From the NCBI GenBank assembly GCA_001940985.1, contig MSHB01000024.1, forward strand, positions 1 to 46,433: 46,433 nucleotides of DNA. The letters run 5' to 3'. The notes beneath the pieces are model-generated. The model was given only the letters and a program-made list of their open reading frames with translations, did no database searches and was not told the DNA's origin. How positions within the stretch are numbered: the first letter of the stretch is position 1; each line of letters starts with the position of its first letter. Source of the stretch: Mollicutes bacterium Phil14. GTDB lineage: Bacteria; Bacillota_I; Bacilli_A; ML615J-28; CAG-698. The position numbers and the translations under genes were made by a program. This document shows positions 1 through 7,879 of this stretch, one piece after another.

Positions 1-1
1 T

Positions 2-121
2 TATAAAGATAAAAAGTGTGAATTATTATTTGAAATTTATCGTCAAGGATTAATTTCAGATTATAGTTTATATCAAATACATAGACTTTTTTGGTTTGCA
101 AGTCATGGAGATCTTTTATAA
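2..121 (+). CDS. C-terminal end of an unrecognised protein (partial)
   Basis: An open frame enters from the left edge and ends at TAA 119-121, giving 39 residues that finish in SHGDLL. It is rich in aromatic and hydrophobic residues (YSLYQIHRLFWFASHG). I do not recognise the family from this tail. In Bacillus the genes upstream of spoIVA are der, gpsA, yphF and yphE, but this ending does not clearly match the end of any of them. A terminator follows about 90 bases downstream, so this is probably the last gene of its operon. Confidence 0.5.
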   Translation, partial: YKDKKCELLFEIYRQGLISDYSLYQIHRLFWFASHGDLL

Positions 122-213
122 ATGAAATAATTATTATTTTACTTTTTTGTTATCTGTTTTATAATTAAAAGAGTGTTATGCTTTTATTAATAAATAATAA
201 ATTCAGTTTTTAT

Positions 214-249
214 AGTGTAGCTATCTAAATAGGTAGTTACACTTTTTGT
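214..249 (+). terminator. Rho-independent terminator
   Basis: A 13-bp stem with two G-U pairs (214-226 with 231-243) and an AAAT loop is followed by a T-rich tract. It ends the transcript of the partial gene at the left edge and separates it from spoVIF. Confidence 0.8.
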
Positions 250-313
250 TTATTTGTAATAACTAATAACATTTTTTTGATGTCATTATAATATATTTTA
301 TAGAGGTGATAAT

Positions 314-550
314 TTGAATTTAGGTAAGATTTTTTCTTTAATAGCTCAAAACAATATTGATCCAGAGAAAGTGTTTGCTATTGTTGAAAAAGTGAAAAGC
401 AGTGATTTGAAAGATGAAAAAGTTATTCGTGAATTGATTCAAGAAATCAGTGTTGTAGCAAATAAGAAAATTGATAAACAACAAGAAGATCAACTAGTTA
501 AGAAAATAATGTCAGATGGCGTTAGTGAAGATTTGTTTTCTATGATTTAA
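314..550 (+). CDS. spoVIF: Stage VI sporulation protein F (SpoVIF-like)
   Basis: This is a 78-residue acidic helical protein. It resembles the SpoVIF family in length and pattern: an N-terminal DPEKVFAIVEKVK segment, a central DEKVIRELIQEIS, then ANKKIDKQQEDQLVKKI. In Bacillus, SpoVIF acts late in the mother cell and is needed for proper spore coat assembly. The start is TTG 314, preceded by AGAGGTGAT (302-310), and no ATG fits better. It lies just before spoIVA, which also guides coat assembly. The assignment rests on remembered family consensus, so a profile search would settle it. Confidence 0.72.
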   Translation: MNLGKIFSLIAQNNIDPEKVFAIVEKVKSSDLKDEKVIRELIQEISVVANKKIDKQQEDQLVKKIMSDGVSEDLFSMI

Positions 551-631
551 ACAATGTAATTAAAAAAATATTCATATTTAGTTGTCAAATTGAATATTCT
601 TTATTAGAAGTATTAGAAGGTGAGGATAAAA

Positions 632-2110
632 ATGAGTGATAGCGTTATAAGAGATGTCGTATTTAGGACCAGTGGGGAAATGTATATAGGAGTTGTAGGC
701 CCAGTACGTAGTGGAAAATCAATGTTTATTAGAAAGTTTATTGAAAATAAGGTTATGCCATATGTTGTTGATGAAGATACAAAAAATAAAATTTTAGACG
801 ATCTTCCTCAAAGTGCTGAAGGTAAAACTATTATGACTGTAGAACCTAAGTTTGTCCCTTCAAATAATGTATATATAACAGTAGAGAATGAATTGAATTT
901 AAGTGTTAGATTGGTAGATTGTGTTGGTTATATTATTCCTTCCTCAAAAGGTTATGTCAATGAAGATGGTGCTCCAAGAACTGTTAAAACTCCTTGGTTT
1001 AGCGATGATATTCCTTTTGAAGAGGCTGCTACTATAGGAACTAAAAAAGTAATTGAAAATCATTCTCACATTGGAATTTTGTTAACAAGTGATGGAAGTT
1101 TTGGTGAATTTAGTCGTAACGATTATGAAGAAATTGAGAAAAAACTTGTTGATGACTTAAAAAATTGCAATAAACCATTTGTAATTGTTTTAAATACTAA
1201 ACTGCCTCAAGCTTCAGAAACATTAAAACTAGTTGAAAAGATGGCAGAAGCTTATGATGTTTTAGTTGTTCCTGTTGATGTGAGTGAATTAAGTGATAGT
1301 GATATTGATACAATATTAAAGGCTGCTTTGAATGAATTTGATATTAGTAAGTTGGATATAAAAGTTCCAAGTTGGATTTCTTCATTAAATGATGATAATG
1401 AAATAAAATCAAAATTTAATGAGATTATTGATAATGTAACTGGCGAATTTAGAAAATTTAAACATGTCGATATGATTAGAAGTAAACTTTCAGAATGTGA
1501 ATTATTTGAAAGTGTAATTATTACATCATTAGATAGCGGAACAGGAGAAGTTGAAATTGAAATCAATTGCGAAGAAGAATTGTATAATCAAATTTTAGCT
1601 GATATCGTAGGTGAAGCTATTAATGATAAAGGAGCATTTATTGCTTTATTACAAGATGCTATGAATGCAAAATATGAATATGATTCATTAAAAGGCGCTC
1701 TTGAAAGTGTTAAAGCAACTGGCTATGGCATTTCAACTCCAAAAATTGAAGATATGACTTTAGATACTCCAGAAATTATAAAACAAGGTTCACGTTATGG
1801 AGTAAAATTAAGAGCTTTAGCCCCTTCAATACATTTGATAAAGGTAGATGTAGAATCAACATTTGAACCGATAATTGGTAGCGAAGAACAATCAAAGATT
1901 TTGTTAGATAAAATAATGTCTGATTATGAAAATGATCCAACAGGAATTTGGGATTTGGAAATCTTTGGAAGAAAACTTAGTGAAGTTGTCAATGATGGTA
2001 TAAAAGCAAAATTGTATATGTTGCCTGACAATGTACAATATAAGATAAAGGAAAGTTTAGAGAAAATTGTAAACAAAGGTAAGGGTGGAATTTTAGCCTT
2101 TATTCTATAA
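632..2110 (+). CDS. spoIVA: Stage IV sporulation protein A, coat morphogenetic ATPase
   Basis: SpoIVA hydrolyses ATP and polymerises on the outer forespore membrane, forming the base layer that anchors the spore coat. The 492-residue product equals the length of B. subtilis SpoIVA. A Walker A motif (GPVRSGKS, residues 23-30) follows the typical IGVVG strand. The C-terminal hydrophobic tail (GGILAFIL) matches the membrane-anchoring end of the family. The ATG at 632 is chosen over the in-frame GTG at 620 because AGAAGGTGAGG (614-624) sits at proper distance from the ATG and overlaps the GTG. The HU gene downstream repeats the Bacillus spoIVA-hbs order. Confidence 0.97.
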   Translation: MSDSVIRDVVFRTSGEMYIGVVGPVRSGKSMFIRKFIENKVMPYVVDEDTKNKILDDLPQSAEGKTIMTVEPKFVPSNNVYITVENELNLSVRLVDCVGYIIPSSKGYVNEDGAPRTVKTPWFSDDIPFEEAATIGTKKVIENHSHIGILLTSDGSFGEFSRNDYEEIEKKLVDDLKNCNKPFVIVLNTKLPQASETLKLVEKMAEAYDVLVVPVDVSELSDSDIDTILKAALNEFDISKLDIKVPSWISSLNDDNEIKSKFNEIIDNVTGEFRKFKHVDMIRSKLSECELFESVIITSLDSGTGEVEIEINCEEELYNQILADIVGEAINDKGAFIALLQDAMNAKYEYDSLKGALESVKATGYGISTPKIEDMTLDTPEIIKQGSRYGVKLRALAPSIHLIKVDVESTFEPIIGSEEQSKILLDKIMSDYENDPTGIWDLEIFGRKLSEVVNDGIKAKLYMLPDNVQYKIKESLEKIVNKGKGGILAFIL

Positions 2111-2128
2111 AATGAACTTTAACAAATT

Positions 2129-2162
2129 AGTATGAGAGTGAAAAACTTTCATACTTTTTTTC
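2129..2162 (+). terminator. Rho-independent terminator after spoIVA
   Basis: An 11-bp stem (AGTATGAGAGT 2129-2139 with ACTTTCATACT 2145-2155, one G-U pair) has a 5-nt loop and is followed by a run of six or more T. Confidence 0.9.
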
Positions 2163-2191
2163 TTGTTAAGTTATAATAAAAATGGTATACT
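2163..2191 (+). promoter_or_regulatory. Sigma-A-type promoter for the HU-ankyrin operon
   Basis: TTGTTA (2163-2168), 17 bp, then TATACT (2186-2191) with a TGG extended -10. The expected start point (about 2198) falls at the Shine-Dalgarno AAAGGTG, so the leader would be only about 12 nt. Confidence 0.7.
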
Positions 2192-2209
2192 TAATCAAAG
2201 GTGAATGCT

Positions 2210-2503
2210 ATGAAAAAACAAGAATATATAACTAGAATCAGTGAAAGACTTAATCTTACAAAAAAAGAAGTTGAACAAGTTACAGATGAGTTCTTGAATG
2301 AACTTGTTTTTAATTTAGAAAAGAAAGATACAGTTATTATTACTAATTTTGGCACTTTTAAGAAGACCATTATTGACTCATATGAATATTTTAGTCCGAT
2401 AAATGGTGAAAAAAAGGTTAAACATGGTGTTGTAAAAGTGACTTTTTCCTTAAGTAAAGAATTGTCTAAAAAGTTATCTAAAGGAGCAACAAATAATGAA
2501 TAA
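2210..2503 (+). CDS. hup: HU-family nucleoid DNA-binding protein
   Basis: A 97-residue HU/IHF-fold protein, which bends DNA and compacts the nucleoid. The N-terminal helices (TRISERLNLTKKEVEQV), the TNFGTFKK beta turn and the C-terminal VKVTFSLSKELSKKL helix follow the family plan. The beta arm is divergent: the usual RNP tip is replaced by a stretch around SPINGEKK, which still carries one proline. Start ATG 2210 has AAAGGTG 2197-2203; the in-frame GTG at 2201 lies inside that site. It occupies the place of Bacillus hbs, directly after spoIVA. The ankyrin gene overlaps its 3' end by 8 nt. Whether this is the only HU in the genome cannot be told. Confidence 0.9.
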   Translation: MKKQEYITRISERLNLTKKEVEQVTDEFLNELVFNLEKKDTVIITNFGTFKKTIIDSYEYFSPINGEKKVKHGVVKVTFSLSKELSKKLSKGATNNE

Positions 2504-3803
2504 TATGTACATGAAATATGAAAATATTGGAGATATGAAATCAAATGATATATTTGAAGCTGCTCTAAGAAATGATTGTAAATATGTTATTCGTTATTAT
2601 GAGAATAAAAGCGATATTAATATCATTGATAAAAAAGGTGAAAATTTATTACATAAAGCTAGTAAAAATAATAATTATGAAATTATTGATTTACTAATTA
2701 AAATGGGAGTTTCAGTTAATAAAGAAAATATCTATGGGGATACACCACTTCATTTTGCTGTTCAATTCAGGAATGATGAGGTTGTTGAAAAATTAATCAT
2801 TGAAGGGGCAAATGTTGATCATAAAAACAAAAGAATGATTACGCCACTACATATAGCTTCATCTATAAACAACCTTAATGTTGTAAATATGTTATTGAAT
2901 CATGGAGCAAAAATTAATGATTCTGATGAAAATGGATTACATCCAATTCATTATGCCGCAAGATCCGGACAAAAACATGTGATTAGGGTCCTGCTTGATT
3001 GTGGTTCGAGTTTGCTTGATTGTGATAATAGGAAAAATAATGTTTTGCATTTTGCTTGTGAAAATGGTGATGATGATTTAGTAATGTATATATTACGAAA
3101 TATGCTTGTTACAGATTTTAGAAATATTTATGGACAAACTGCTATGCATATTGCTTCAATCAATTGTTCTGTAAAAGCGCTAAAGGCTTTATTGCTTTCA
3201 GGGTTCAGAGTTGACATTAAAGATAATGATGGGCAAACTCCATATGATTTAGCTTTAATCAATGAAAAATATGAAAATGCTAATTTTTTATTAGAATATC
3301 TTAATAGTCCTGATTATCGTAAATGTTTTGGCAAATATAAACTTCATTATGAAGTTTCAAATGATAATTATCAATATATTTATGAAAAAGTAACTATAAC
3401 AAATGTTAATGATTGGGATTATTTTGGTCGAAGTTTAATGTATTATGCCCTTATTAATGGCAATTTGAAGATTGTTAAATTATTGTATGAAAGATATGCT
3501 AGAATTAAAACTGTTGATGGCTTTAATCAATCTGCTTTATTAATAGCTATTTATAATGGTAACTTGGACATAATTCACTTTCTTTTAGAACATGGAGCAA
3601 ATCCTAATGAGATTTTCTATAATAAAAGTTATCTTTATCGAGCAATACTAAGTGGTAACATTAAACTTGTTAAAATTTTGATTGATTATGGTGCTGATAT
3701 TGATTATATTGATAATAAACATCGAACAATATATTCGTATGCTTTAGAGTTCGGTAATGATGAAATATTAGAATTGCTTTTAAGTAAATATGATAAGAAG
3801 TAG
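2496..3803 (+). CDS. Ankyrin-repeat protein coupled to HU
   Basis: A 435-residue soluble protein made almost wholly of ankyrin repeats, about ten, with no signal peptide or membrane segment. Canonical units include YGDTPLHFAV, ITPLHIASS, LHPIHYAARSG and GQTAMHIAS, most followed by the usual LL..GA turn. The repeats fall into two blocks separated by a degenerate stretch at about residues 265-310 (around YRKCFGKYKLHYEV). Ankyrin arrays bind proteins; no enzymatic domain is visible. Start ATG 2496 has AAAGGAG at 2480-2486 inside the HU gene, and the 8-nt overlap suggests translational coupling. A partner cannot be named from sequence. Bacterial ankyrin proteins of this size are often lineage-specific. 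Confidence 0.93.
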   Translation: MNNMYMKYENIGDMKSNDIFEAALRNDCKYVIRYYENKSDINIIDKKGENLLHKASKNNNYEIIDLLIKMGVSVNKENIYGDTPLHFAVQFRNDEVVEKLIIEGANVDHKNKRMITPLHIASSINNLNVVNMLLNHGAKINDSDENGLHPIHYAARSGQKHVIRVLLDCGSSLLDCDNRKNNVLHFACENGDDDLVMYILRNMLVTDFRNIYGQTAMHIASINCSVKALKALLLSGFRVDIKDNDGQTPYDLALINEKYENANFLLEYLNSPDYRKCFGKYKLHYEVSNDNYQYIYEKVTITNVNDWDYFGRSLMYYALINGNLKIVKLLYERYARIKTVDGFNQSALLIAIYNGNLDIIHFLLEHGANPNEIFYNKSYLYRAILSGNIKLVKILIDYGADIDYIDNKHRTIYSYALEFGNDEILELLLSKYDKK

Positions 3804-3838
3804 AGGCATAAAAAATAATTTAATTCATATTATTTAGT

Positions 3839-4642
3839 ATGAAAAAATATTATAGTCGTTTTTTATTCTTTATTTGTTTGTTGCTTTTTTCTATTGTTTT
3901 TATTATTATTAATAAAGAACAGAGTTATGGAGATTATGAAGTTGAGCTGGTAGATTCTATTTCTGATAGAAGTGAAAAAATTAAAATATGTTTGTTAAAT
4001 GAAAATGATAAATTAGAAATAGTTAATGTAAATGTGAAAAAAAATGATAATTATGATGAAATAATATTTTTAATTAAGCTGTTTGATGAATATAGAAATA
4101 GTTTACCAATCAATTATAAAACAACTTTATTTGAAAGTATAAATATCAAATCACTAAAAAGAAATAATGATACATTGTTCATTGAAATTGAAAAAATAGG
4201 CTCGAAAACTAATGTAGAATCTTTTTTAACGTCATTGATGTGGAGTTATAAGTATTTAGGAATAAAACATTTAGAGGTGAAAATTGGTAAAAAAATATTC
4301 AAAATAGATGCTGATGTCAAGATTAATCCAGTCATTTTTTCAACAACTTCAACACATAGTGTTATTTATTATGAATTTACTGATTATGGAATGATACCAC
4401 ATACGCTTTTTCATAACAAAGGCGATTTAGAAGTGCTTTTAGATATGCTAAGTGCCAAAAAGAATATTATCAGTGAAAATAACTTTAAATATTCAATCGA
4501 TAATAAAAACAATTTGAAAGTTTATGTTGAAGAAAAACTATCCCAACAGAAGTTAGAAGAAATTAAGTATAACCTTAGTTTTTTGGATTATAACAGCATA
4601 AGTATTTTTGTTAATGGAAAATTAGAAGAATCTGTTAGTTGA
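3839..4642 (+). CDS. gerM: GerM-like membrane-anchored sporulation/germination protein
   Basis: A 267-residue protein with one N-terminal membrane anchor (residues 7-25, FLFFICLLLFSIVFIII) and an external part that looks like two GerMN-type alpha/beta units (about 50-150 and 170-262). Each unit ends in a strand resembling the family's I.V.G ending (LEVKIGKKIF; ISIFVNGKLEES). GerM acts in spore formation and germination, and GerMN domains probably interact with other ring-forming sporulation proteins. The call is helped by context: in Bacillus gerM lies shortly upstream of the rdgB homologue, as here. No clear Shine-Dalgarno precedes ATG 3839. The stop codon lies in the loop of the following terminator. 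Sequence similarity alone is weak. Confidence 0.55.
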   Translation: MKKYYSRFLFFICLLLFSIVFIIINKEQSYGDYEVELVDSISDRSEKIKICLLNENDKLEIVNVNVKKNDNYDEIIFLIKLFDEYRNSLPINYKTTLFESINIKSLKRNNDTLFIEIEKIGSKTNVESFLTSLMWSYKYLGIKHLEVKIGKKIFKIDADVKINPVIFSTTSTHSVIYYEFTDYGMIPHTLFHNKGDLEVLLDMLSAKKNIISENNFKYSIDNKNNLKVYVEEKLSQQKLEEIKYNLSFLDYNSISIFVNGKLEESVS

Positions 4643-4659
4643 CACTAATGGATTTTTTT
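4630..4659 (+). terminator. Terminator overlapping the end of the GerM-like gene
   Basis: A 10-bp stem with two G-U pairs (4630-4639 with 4644-4653), TGAC loop, then seven T. The gene's stop codon TGA (4640-4642) forms most of the loop, so ribosomes finishing this gene would cover the hairpin. Confidence 0.8.
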
Positions 4660-4660
4660 A

Positions 4661-4689
4661 TTGCTTTTTATGAAGAAATGTGGTAATAT
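4661..4689 (+). promoter_or_regulatory. Possible promoter for the RdgB-kinase gene
   Basis: TTGCTT (4661-4666), 17 bp, TAATAT (4684-4689) with a TGG extended -10. A TATAAT at 4692-4697 is closer to consensus, but its start point would cut into the Shine-Dalgarno at 4701-4707. Confidence 0.4.
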
Positions 4690-4713
4690 TATATAATATT
4701 AAAGGTGATAGAT

Positions 4714-6153
4714 ATGAAGATATTATTTGCAAGTCACAATAAAGACAAACAGGAAGAAGTAAAAAAAATATTGAAAGATGTTGATATCGTGACATTAACT
4801 GATTTAAACGACAATGATGAGGTAGTAGAAGATGGTGCCTCATTAGAAGAAAACGCCTTTTTAAAAGCTGAGCATTATCATAAAAAATATGACATACCTG
4901 TAATTAGTGATGATACAGGACTTTTTGTAAAAGCTTTAGGTGGTGAACCAGGTGTTCATTCTAGTAGATATAGTGGTGAGAATGCCACATATATTGATAA
5001 TAATAGAAAATTGTTATCCGAGTTAGAAGGTGTTGCTAATCGTGATGCTTATTTTGAATGCGTTATTTGTTATATCGATAAATCATCTAAAGTAAGGTAT
5101 TTTCATGGAAAAGTTAATGGAAAAATTACCGAAGACACTACTGACTTTGATAAAGGATTTGGATATGATTCATTATTTTATGTAAACATGTATAAAAAGA
5201 CATATTATGAATTAACAAAGGACATTAAAAATAAAATATCTCATCGCTATTTAGCATTAAATAAATTTGCTAATTATTTGCGTGAACAATCATGGCTACA
5301 AATGGTTGAATTTTATGCAAACAATATTTTAGATCACAATGATGCTAAAATTGAAAGTAGATTGATGGGAGGAATGAGCAATTATACATATGTTGTTTCA
5401 AGTGATGATGAGCTATATACAATTCGTTTTCTTGGAGAATATGCTGAAAACTTTGTTAATCGCGAGGCGGAAGCAAGAAATATTAAGATAATGGAATCTT
5501 TAGGTGTGACTAATAAAACTATTTACTTTGATATTACATCTGGTGTCAAGATGTCTCATTATGTTCAAGGTAACTCTCTTAACACTTTAGAAGGTAAATA
5601 TGATTTATTAGCTGTTTGTAAAATATTAAAGAAAATCCATCAAAGCAAGGAATTGTCTAAATATGATTATAATCCGTTTTTAAGAATTGAAAAGTATCAA
5701 AGTCTTTTAGATGATTCTGATATAAAAGAAGAATATTTAATACTTAAAAATGAATTTATGAAATTTAAAGAATATCTAGAAAGTCAAGAAAAAGTCTTAA
5801 CTCATGGTGATAGTCAACCATCTAATTTTATTGTTTTAGATAATGGTGAATTGATTACTGTTGATTTTGAATTTTCTGGAAATAATGATCCTGTTTATGA
5901 TATTGCTTGTTTTGCAAATATTAAATTAGAAGATGGTTTAGATTTATTAAATGTTTATTATGAAAAAGTCGACAATGATAAGTTAAAGAGATTTTATTTA
6001 TGGAAAACTTATCAATGCTTACAATGGTATTTAGTAGCTAGTTTCAAAGAAAAGATGGGAATGAGTGAAAGTTTATCCATTGATTTCAAAAAAATAGCTG
6101 ATAACTACTTAGATCAAGCCTCAAAGATTCTAGAAATTGCAAAAAAAATATAA
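4714..6153 (+). CDS. rdgB: RdgB-type dITP/XTP pyrophosphatase fused to a choline/aminoglycoside-kinase-like domain
   Basis: One 479-residue frame encodes two enzymes. Residues 1 to about 188 are a complete HAM1/RdgB pyrophosphatase, which removes deaminated purine triphosphates: FASHNKDKQEEV at the N terminus, SDDTGL (65-70), the GFGYDSLF loop and SHR (176-178). Residues about 192-479 have the APH/choline-kinase fold: a glycine turn (LMGGMSNYTY), the Brenner motif HGDSQPSNF with D366 and N371, and metal-binding D384 in VDFEFSG. The kinase substrate could be choline, ethanolamine or a sugar (LicA-like). RdgB proteins are normally about 195 residues. Start ATG 4714 has AAAGGTG 4701-4707. No stop or internal restart site is evident at the junction. 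Confidence 0.93.
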   Translation: MKILFASHNKDKQEEVKKILKDVDIVTLTDLNDNDEVVEDGASLEENAFLKAEHYHKKYDIPVISDDTGLFVKALGGEPGVHSSRYSGENATYIDNNRKLLSELEGVANRDAYFECVICYIDKSSKVRYFHGKVNGKITEDTTDFDKGFGYDSLFYVNMYKKTYYELTKDIKNKISHRYLALNKFANYLREQSWLQMVEFYANNILDHNDAKIESRLMGGMSNYTYVVSSDDELYTIRFLGEYAENFVNREAEARNIKIMESLGVTNKTIYFDITSGVKMSHYVQGNSLNTLEGKYDLLAVCKILKKIHQSKELSKYDYNPFLRIEKYQSLLDDSDIKEEYLILKNEFMKFKEYLESQEKVLTHGDSQPSNFIVLDNGELITVDFEFSGNNDPVYDIACFANIKLEDGLDLLNVYYEKVDNDKLKRFYLWKTYQCLQWYLVASFKEKMGMSESLSIDFKKIADNYLDQASKILEIAKKI

Positions 6154-6171
6154 AAAAAAATAATAATTTTC

Positions 6172-6200
6172 TTGTCTTTTTATATTAAAAGGTGTATAAT
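6172..6200 (+). promoter_or_regulatory. Sigma-A-type promoter for rpsU
   Basis: TTGTCT (6172-6177), 17 bp, TATAAT (6195-6200). About 30 nt separate the expected start point from the gene, with a strong GGAAGGAGGG at 6221-6230. Confidence 0.82.
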
Positions 6201-6237
6201 AGTGTAGTAATTATGAGTGCGGAAGGAGGGAAACGAG

Positions 6238-6423
6238 ATGCCAAAAACCATAGTTAGAGAAAATGAAACAATTGAAGAAACTCTTAAACGCTTTAAACGT
6301 GATGTATCTAGAAGCGGAACCCTTCAAGAAGCACGTAAAAGGGAACATTTCTTAAAACCAAGTGATATTAAGAAAATGAAAAAAAGAGCTGCTAAGAAAA
6401 ATCAATATCGTCGCCCTAATTGA
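6238..6423 (+). CDS. rpsU: 30S ribosomal protein S21
   Basis: A 61-residue, strongly basic protein of the small ribosomal subunit, where S21 sits at the platform near the 3' end of 16S rRNA. The segment [19 protein letters not shown] and the lysine/arginine-rich tail ([15 protein letters not shown]) are typical. Start ATG 6238 is set by the near-perfect Shine-Dalgarno 8 nt upstream. It has its own promoter and terminator, so it is monocistronic. In Bacillus rpsU is followed by yqeY, then yqfA-yqfB-yqfC; yqeY, yqfA and yqfB are absent here. Confidence 0.97.
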   Translation: MPKTIVRENETIEETLKRFKRDVSRSGTLQEARKREHFLKPSDIKKMKKRAAKKNQYRRPN

Positions 6424-6432
6424 TGATATCTT

Positions 6433-6460
6433 AAAAAGTGGATGTAAATCCGCTTTTTTA
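6433..6460 (+). terminator. Rho-independent terminator after rpsU
   Basis: An 11-bp stem (AAAAAGTGGAT with ATCCGCTTTTT, one G-U pair), GTAA tetraloop, and seven T. Confidence 0.9.
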
Positions 6461-6528
6461 TTTTTCAAAAGTTGTTATTATTTTATTAGTTTTTTCACAT
6501 ATAATGTATGTGATGGAAGTGATTTTTA

Positions 6529-6759
6529 ATGAAAAAAAATATTGATAGTAAGACTAAAAATTCAAAAATAAAAGTGGTACTATATTCTAATAAAAGAGTT
6601 GTGATAACTAATTATCTTGCTTTAAAAGAGATACTAGAAAATGAGATTAAAGTAGATAAAATAACAATTTTTGGGTCAAATTTAAAATTAAAAGCTATGG
6701 ATAATTATATGATAGAAGTTGTTGGGGAAGTAGAAGGGGTTAAATATGAAGAGTTATAA
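6529..6759 (+). CDS. yqfC: Sporulation protein YqfC (YabP/YqfC family)
   Basis: A 76-residue protein of the YabP/YqfC family, small beta-rich proteins made during sporulation. The pattern of a KRVVITNYLALKEI strand-turn, then KITIFGSNLKLKAMDNYMIEVVGEVEGV, fits the family. It overlaps yqfD by 14 nt in the fixed order yqfC-yqfD-phoH. Start ATG 6529 has GGAAGTGAT upstream. The region before it contains CATATAAT (6498-6505), which could be read as a sigma-E-like -10, but no convincing matching -35 was found. The molecular function of the family is unknown. Confidence 0.85.
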   Translation: MKKNIDSKTKNSKIKVVLYSNKRVVITNYLALKEILENEIKVDKITIFGSNLKLKAMDNYMIEVVGEVEGVKYEEL

Positions 6760-7843
6760 GGTTGAAATTGATAAAAAAGATCTTAATTTAATAAGTGGTT
6801 TAGATATAAAAAATCTTGTAGTCGGCGATGAGAAAATCACGTTTGTGACTGACAAAAAAACCTTAAATATACTCAAAAATAATTTTGACAACGTTTATTT
6901 TGTGAATATTTTATTTTCAAGGATGAAAGAAGTCGTTTCTAAGCATTTTGTGACGTTGATTGGCGCTTTTGCCTTTTCATTTGTAATGATATTTATATCA
7001 AAAACTATAACAGAAATAACTTTTGTTGATTCTAATACATATGATTATGAAGTAGAAAATTATGTTATAAGTAAAATGAAAAAGGTCGGCCCATTTTCAT
7101 TTTTGAACGATGATCTTAATGATATAGATAAGGATTTAAAAAAGAAATTTTATCATTATGAATGGATTGGTATTAGTAAAAAGGGTACAACATTATTAAT
7201 TGAGATATCACCATCATTTTTAAATCCTGATGATGATAATAGAAACGATAAAATTCCTGGTTACTTATATGCGAAAAAAGATGCTATTATAAAAAAGTAT
7301 CATGTAGAAAAGGGGATAGTTTTAATTCAAGAAGAACAATATGTTAAAAAAGGTGACTTATTAATTAGTGGGGATATTTTACATTATGATCAGAGTATAG
7401 AACGTATTCATCCAAAAGGATATGTCATTGGTGAGGTTCTTGAATATTACGAATATACTATTCCAAAAATAAAAAATGATAATGTTCGTAATGGAAAAGT
7501 CAGTTATCAAGATTATTTTTTTTATAAAGATAAAATGATTGGAAAAGATAAAAATACTGATAATGATTATGAAGAAACGGTAGTAAAGAATTTTTTTGAT
7601 TTATTTTACATTAAAAGAAGATATTATTATGAACGAGAAAATACAAAAACTGTTTTAAGTTATGATGAAGCTAATAATTACGCTAAAACATTAATATACA
7701 AAAAGTTTTTAGCAAATAAAACTAATAAATTGGAAAAAATAATTTATATAAAGTTAGCTAGAAGTAGTGAAGATGAAAATAATTATTATTTTAGATTTGT
7801 TGTGAAAAGTGAAGAATCAATAGAAGAATTCTTAACAAATTAA
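6746..7843 (+). CDS. yqfD: Sporulation membrane protein YqfD
   Basis: A 365-residue protein with a cytoplasmic N-terminal region of about 70 residues, one clear membrane segment (about 71-90, FVTLIGAFAFSFVMIFI) and a large external domain containing YEWIGISKKGTTLLIEI and YLYAKKDAIIKKY, both typical of YqfD. Its Bacillus counterpart is a mother-cell protein needed for efficient sporulation and is slightly longer (about 400 residues). It is translated together with yqfC (14-nt overlap, Shine-Dalgarno GGGG/GAAGGGG just upstream). The phoH promoter overlaps the last codons of this gene. Confidence 0.9.
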   Translation: MKSYKVEIDKKDLNLISGLDIKNLVVGDEKITFVTDKKTLNILKNNFDNVYFVNILFSRMKEVVSKHFVTLIGAFAFSFVMIFISKTITEITFVDSNTYDYEVENYVISKMKKVGPFSFLNDDLNDIDKDLKKKFYHYEWIGISKKGTTLLIEISPSFLNPDDDNRNDKIPGYLYAKKDAIIKKYHVEKGIVLIQEEQYVKKGDLLISGDILHYDQSIERIHPKGYVIGEVLEYYEYTIPKIKNDNVRNGKVSYQDYFFYKDKMIGKDKNTDNDYEETVVKNFFDLFYIKRRYYYERENTKTVLSYDEANNYAKTLIYKKFLANKTNKLEKIIYIKLARSSEDENNYYFRFVVKSEESIEEFLTN

Positions 7844-7860
7844 AAAAAATATGATATAAT
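7832..7860 (+). promoter_or_regulatory. Sigma-A-type promoter for phoH and the downstream core block
   Basis: TTAACA (7832-7837), 17 bp, TATAAT (7855-7860) with TGA extended -10. The -35 lies within the last codons of yqfD. This lets phoH-ybeY-cdd-era be expressed in vegetative cells independently of the sporulation genes. Confidence 0.85.
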
Positions 7861-7879
7861 CTTTATAGGAGACTTTTTT

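Noticed and set aside
2191..2544. A 117-residue reading frame on the minus strand opposite the HU gene.
   Set aside because: It is the complement of well-supported HU and ankyrin codons, has no Shine-Dalgarno, and has a low-complexity composition typical of antisense frames in AT-rich coding DNA.
6472..6505. A sigma-E promoter before yqfC, based on CATATAAT.
   Set aside because: The -10 is plausible, but no convincing ATA-type -35 sits at 13-15 bp. It remains possible but unproven, so it is not listed as a feature.
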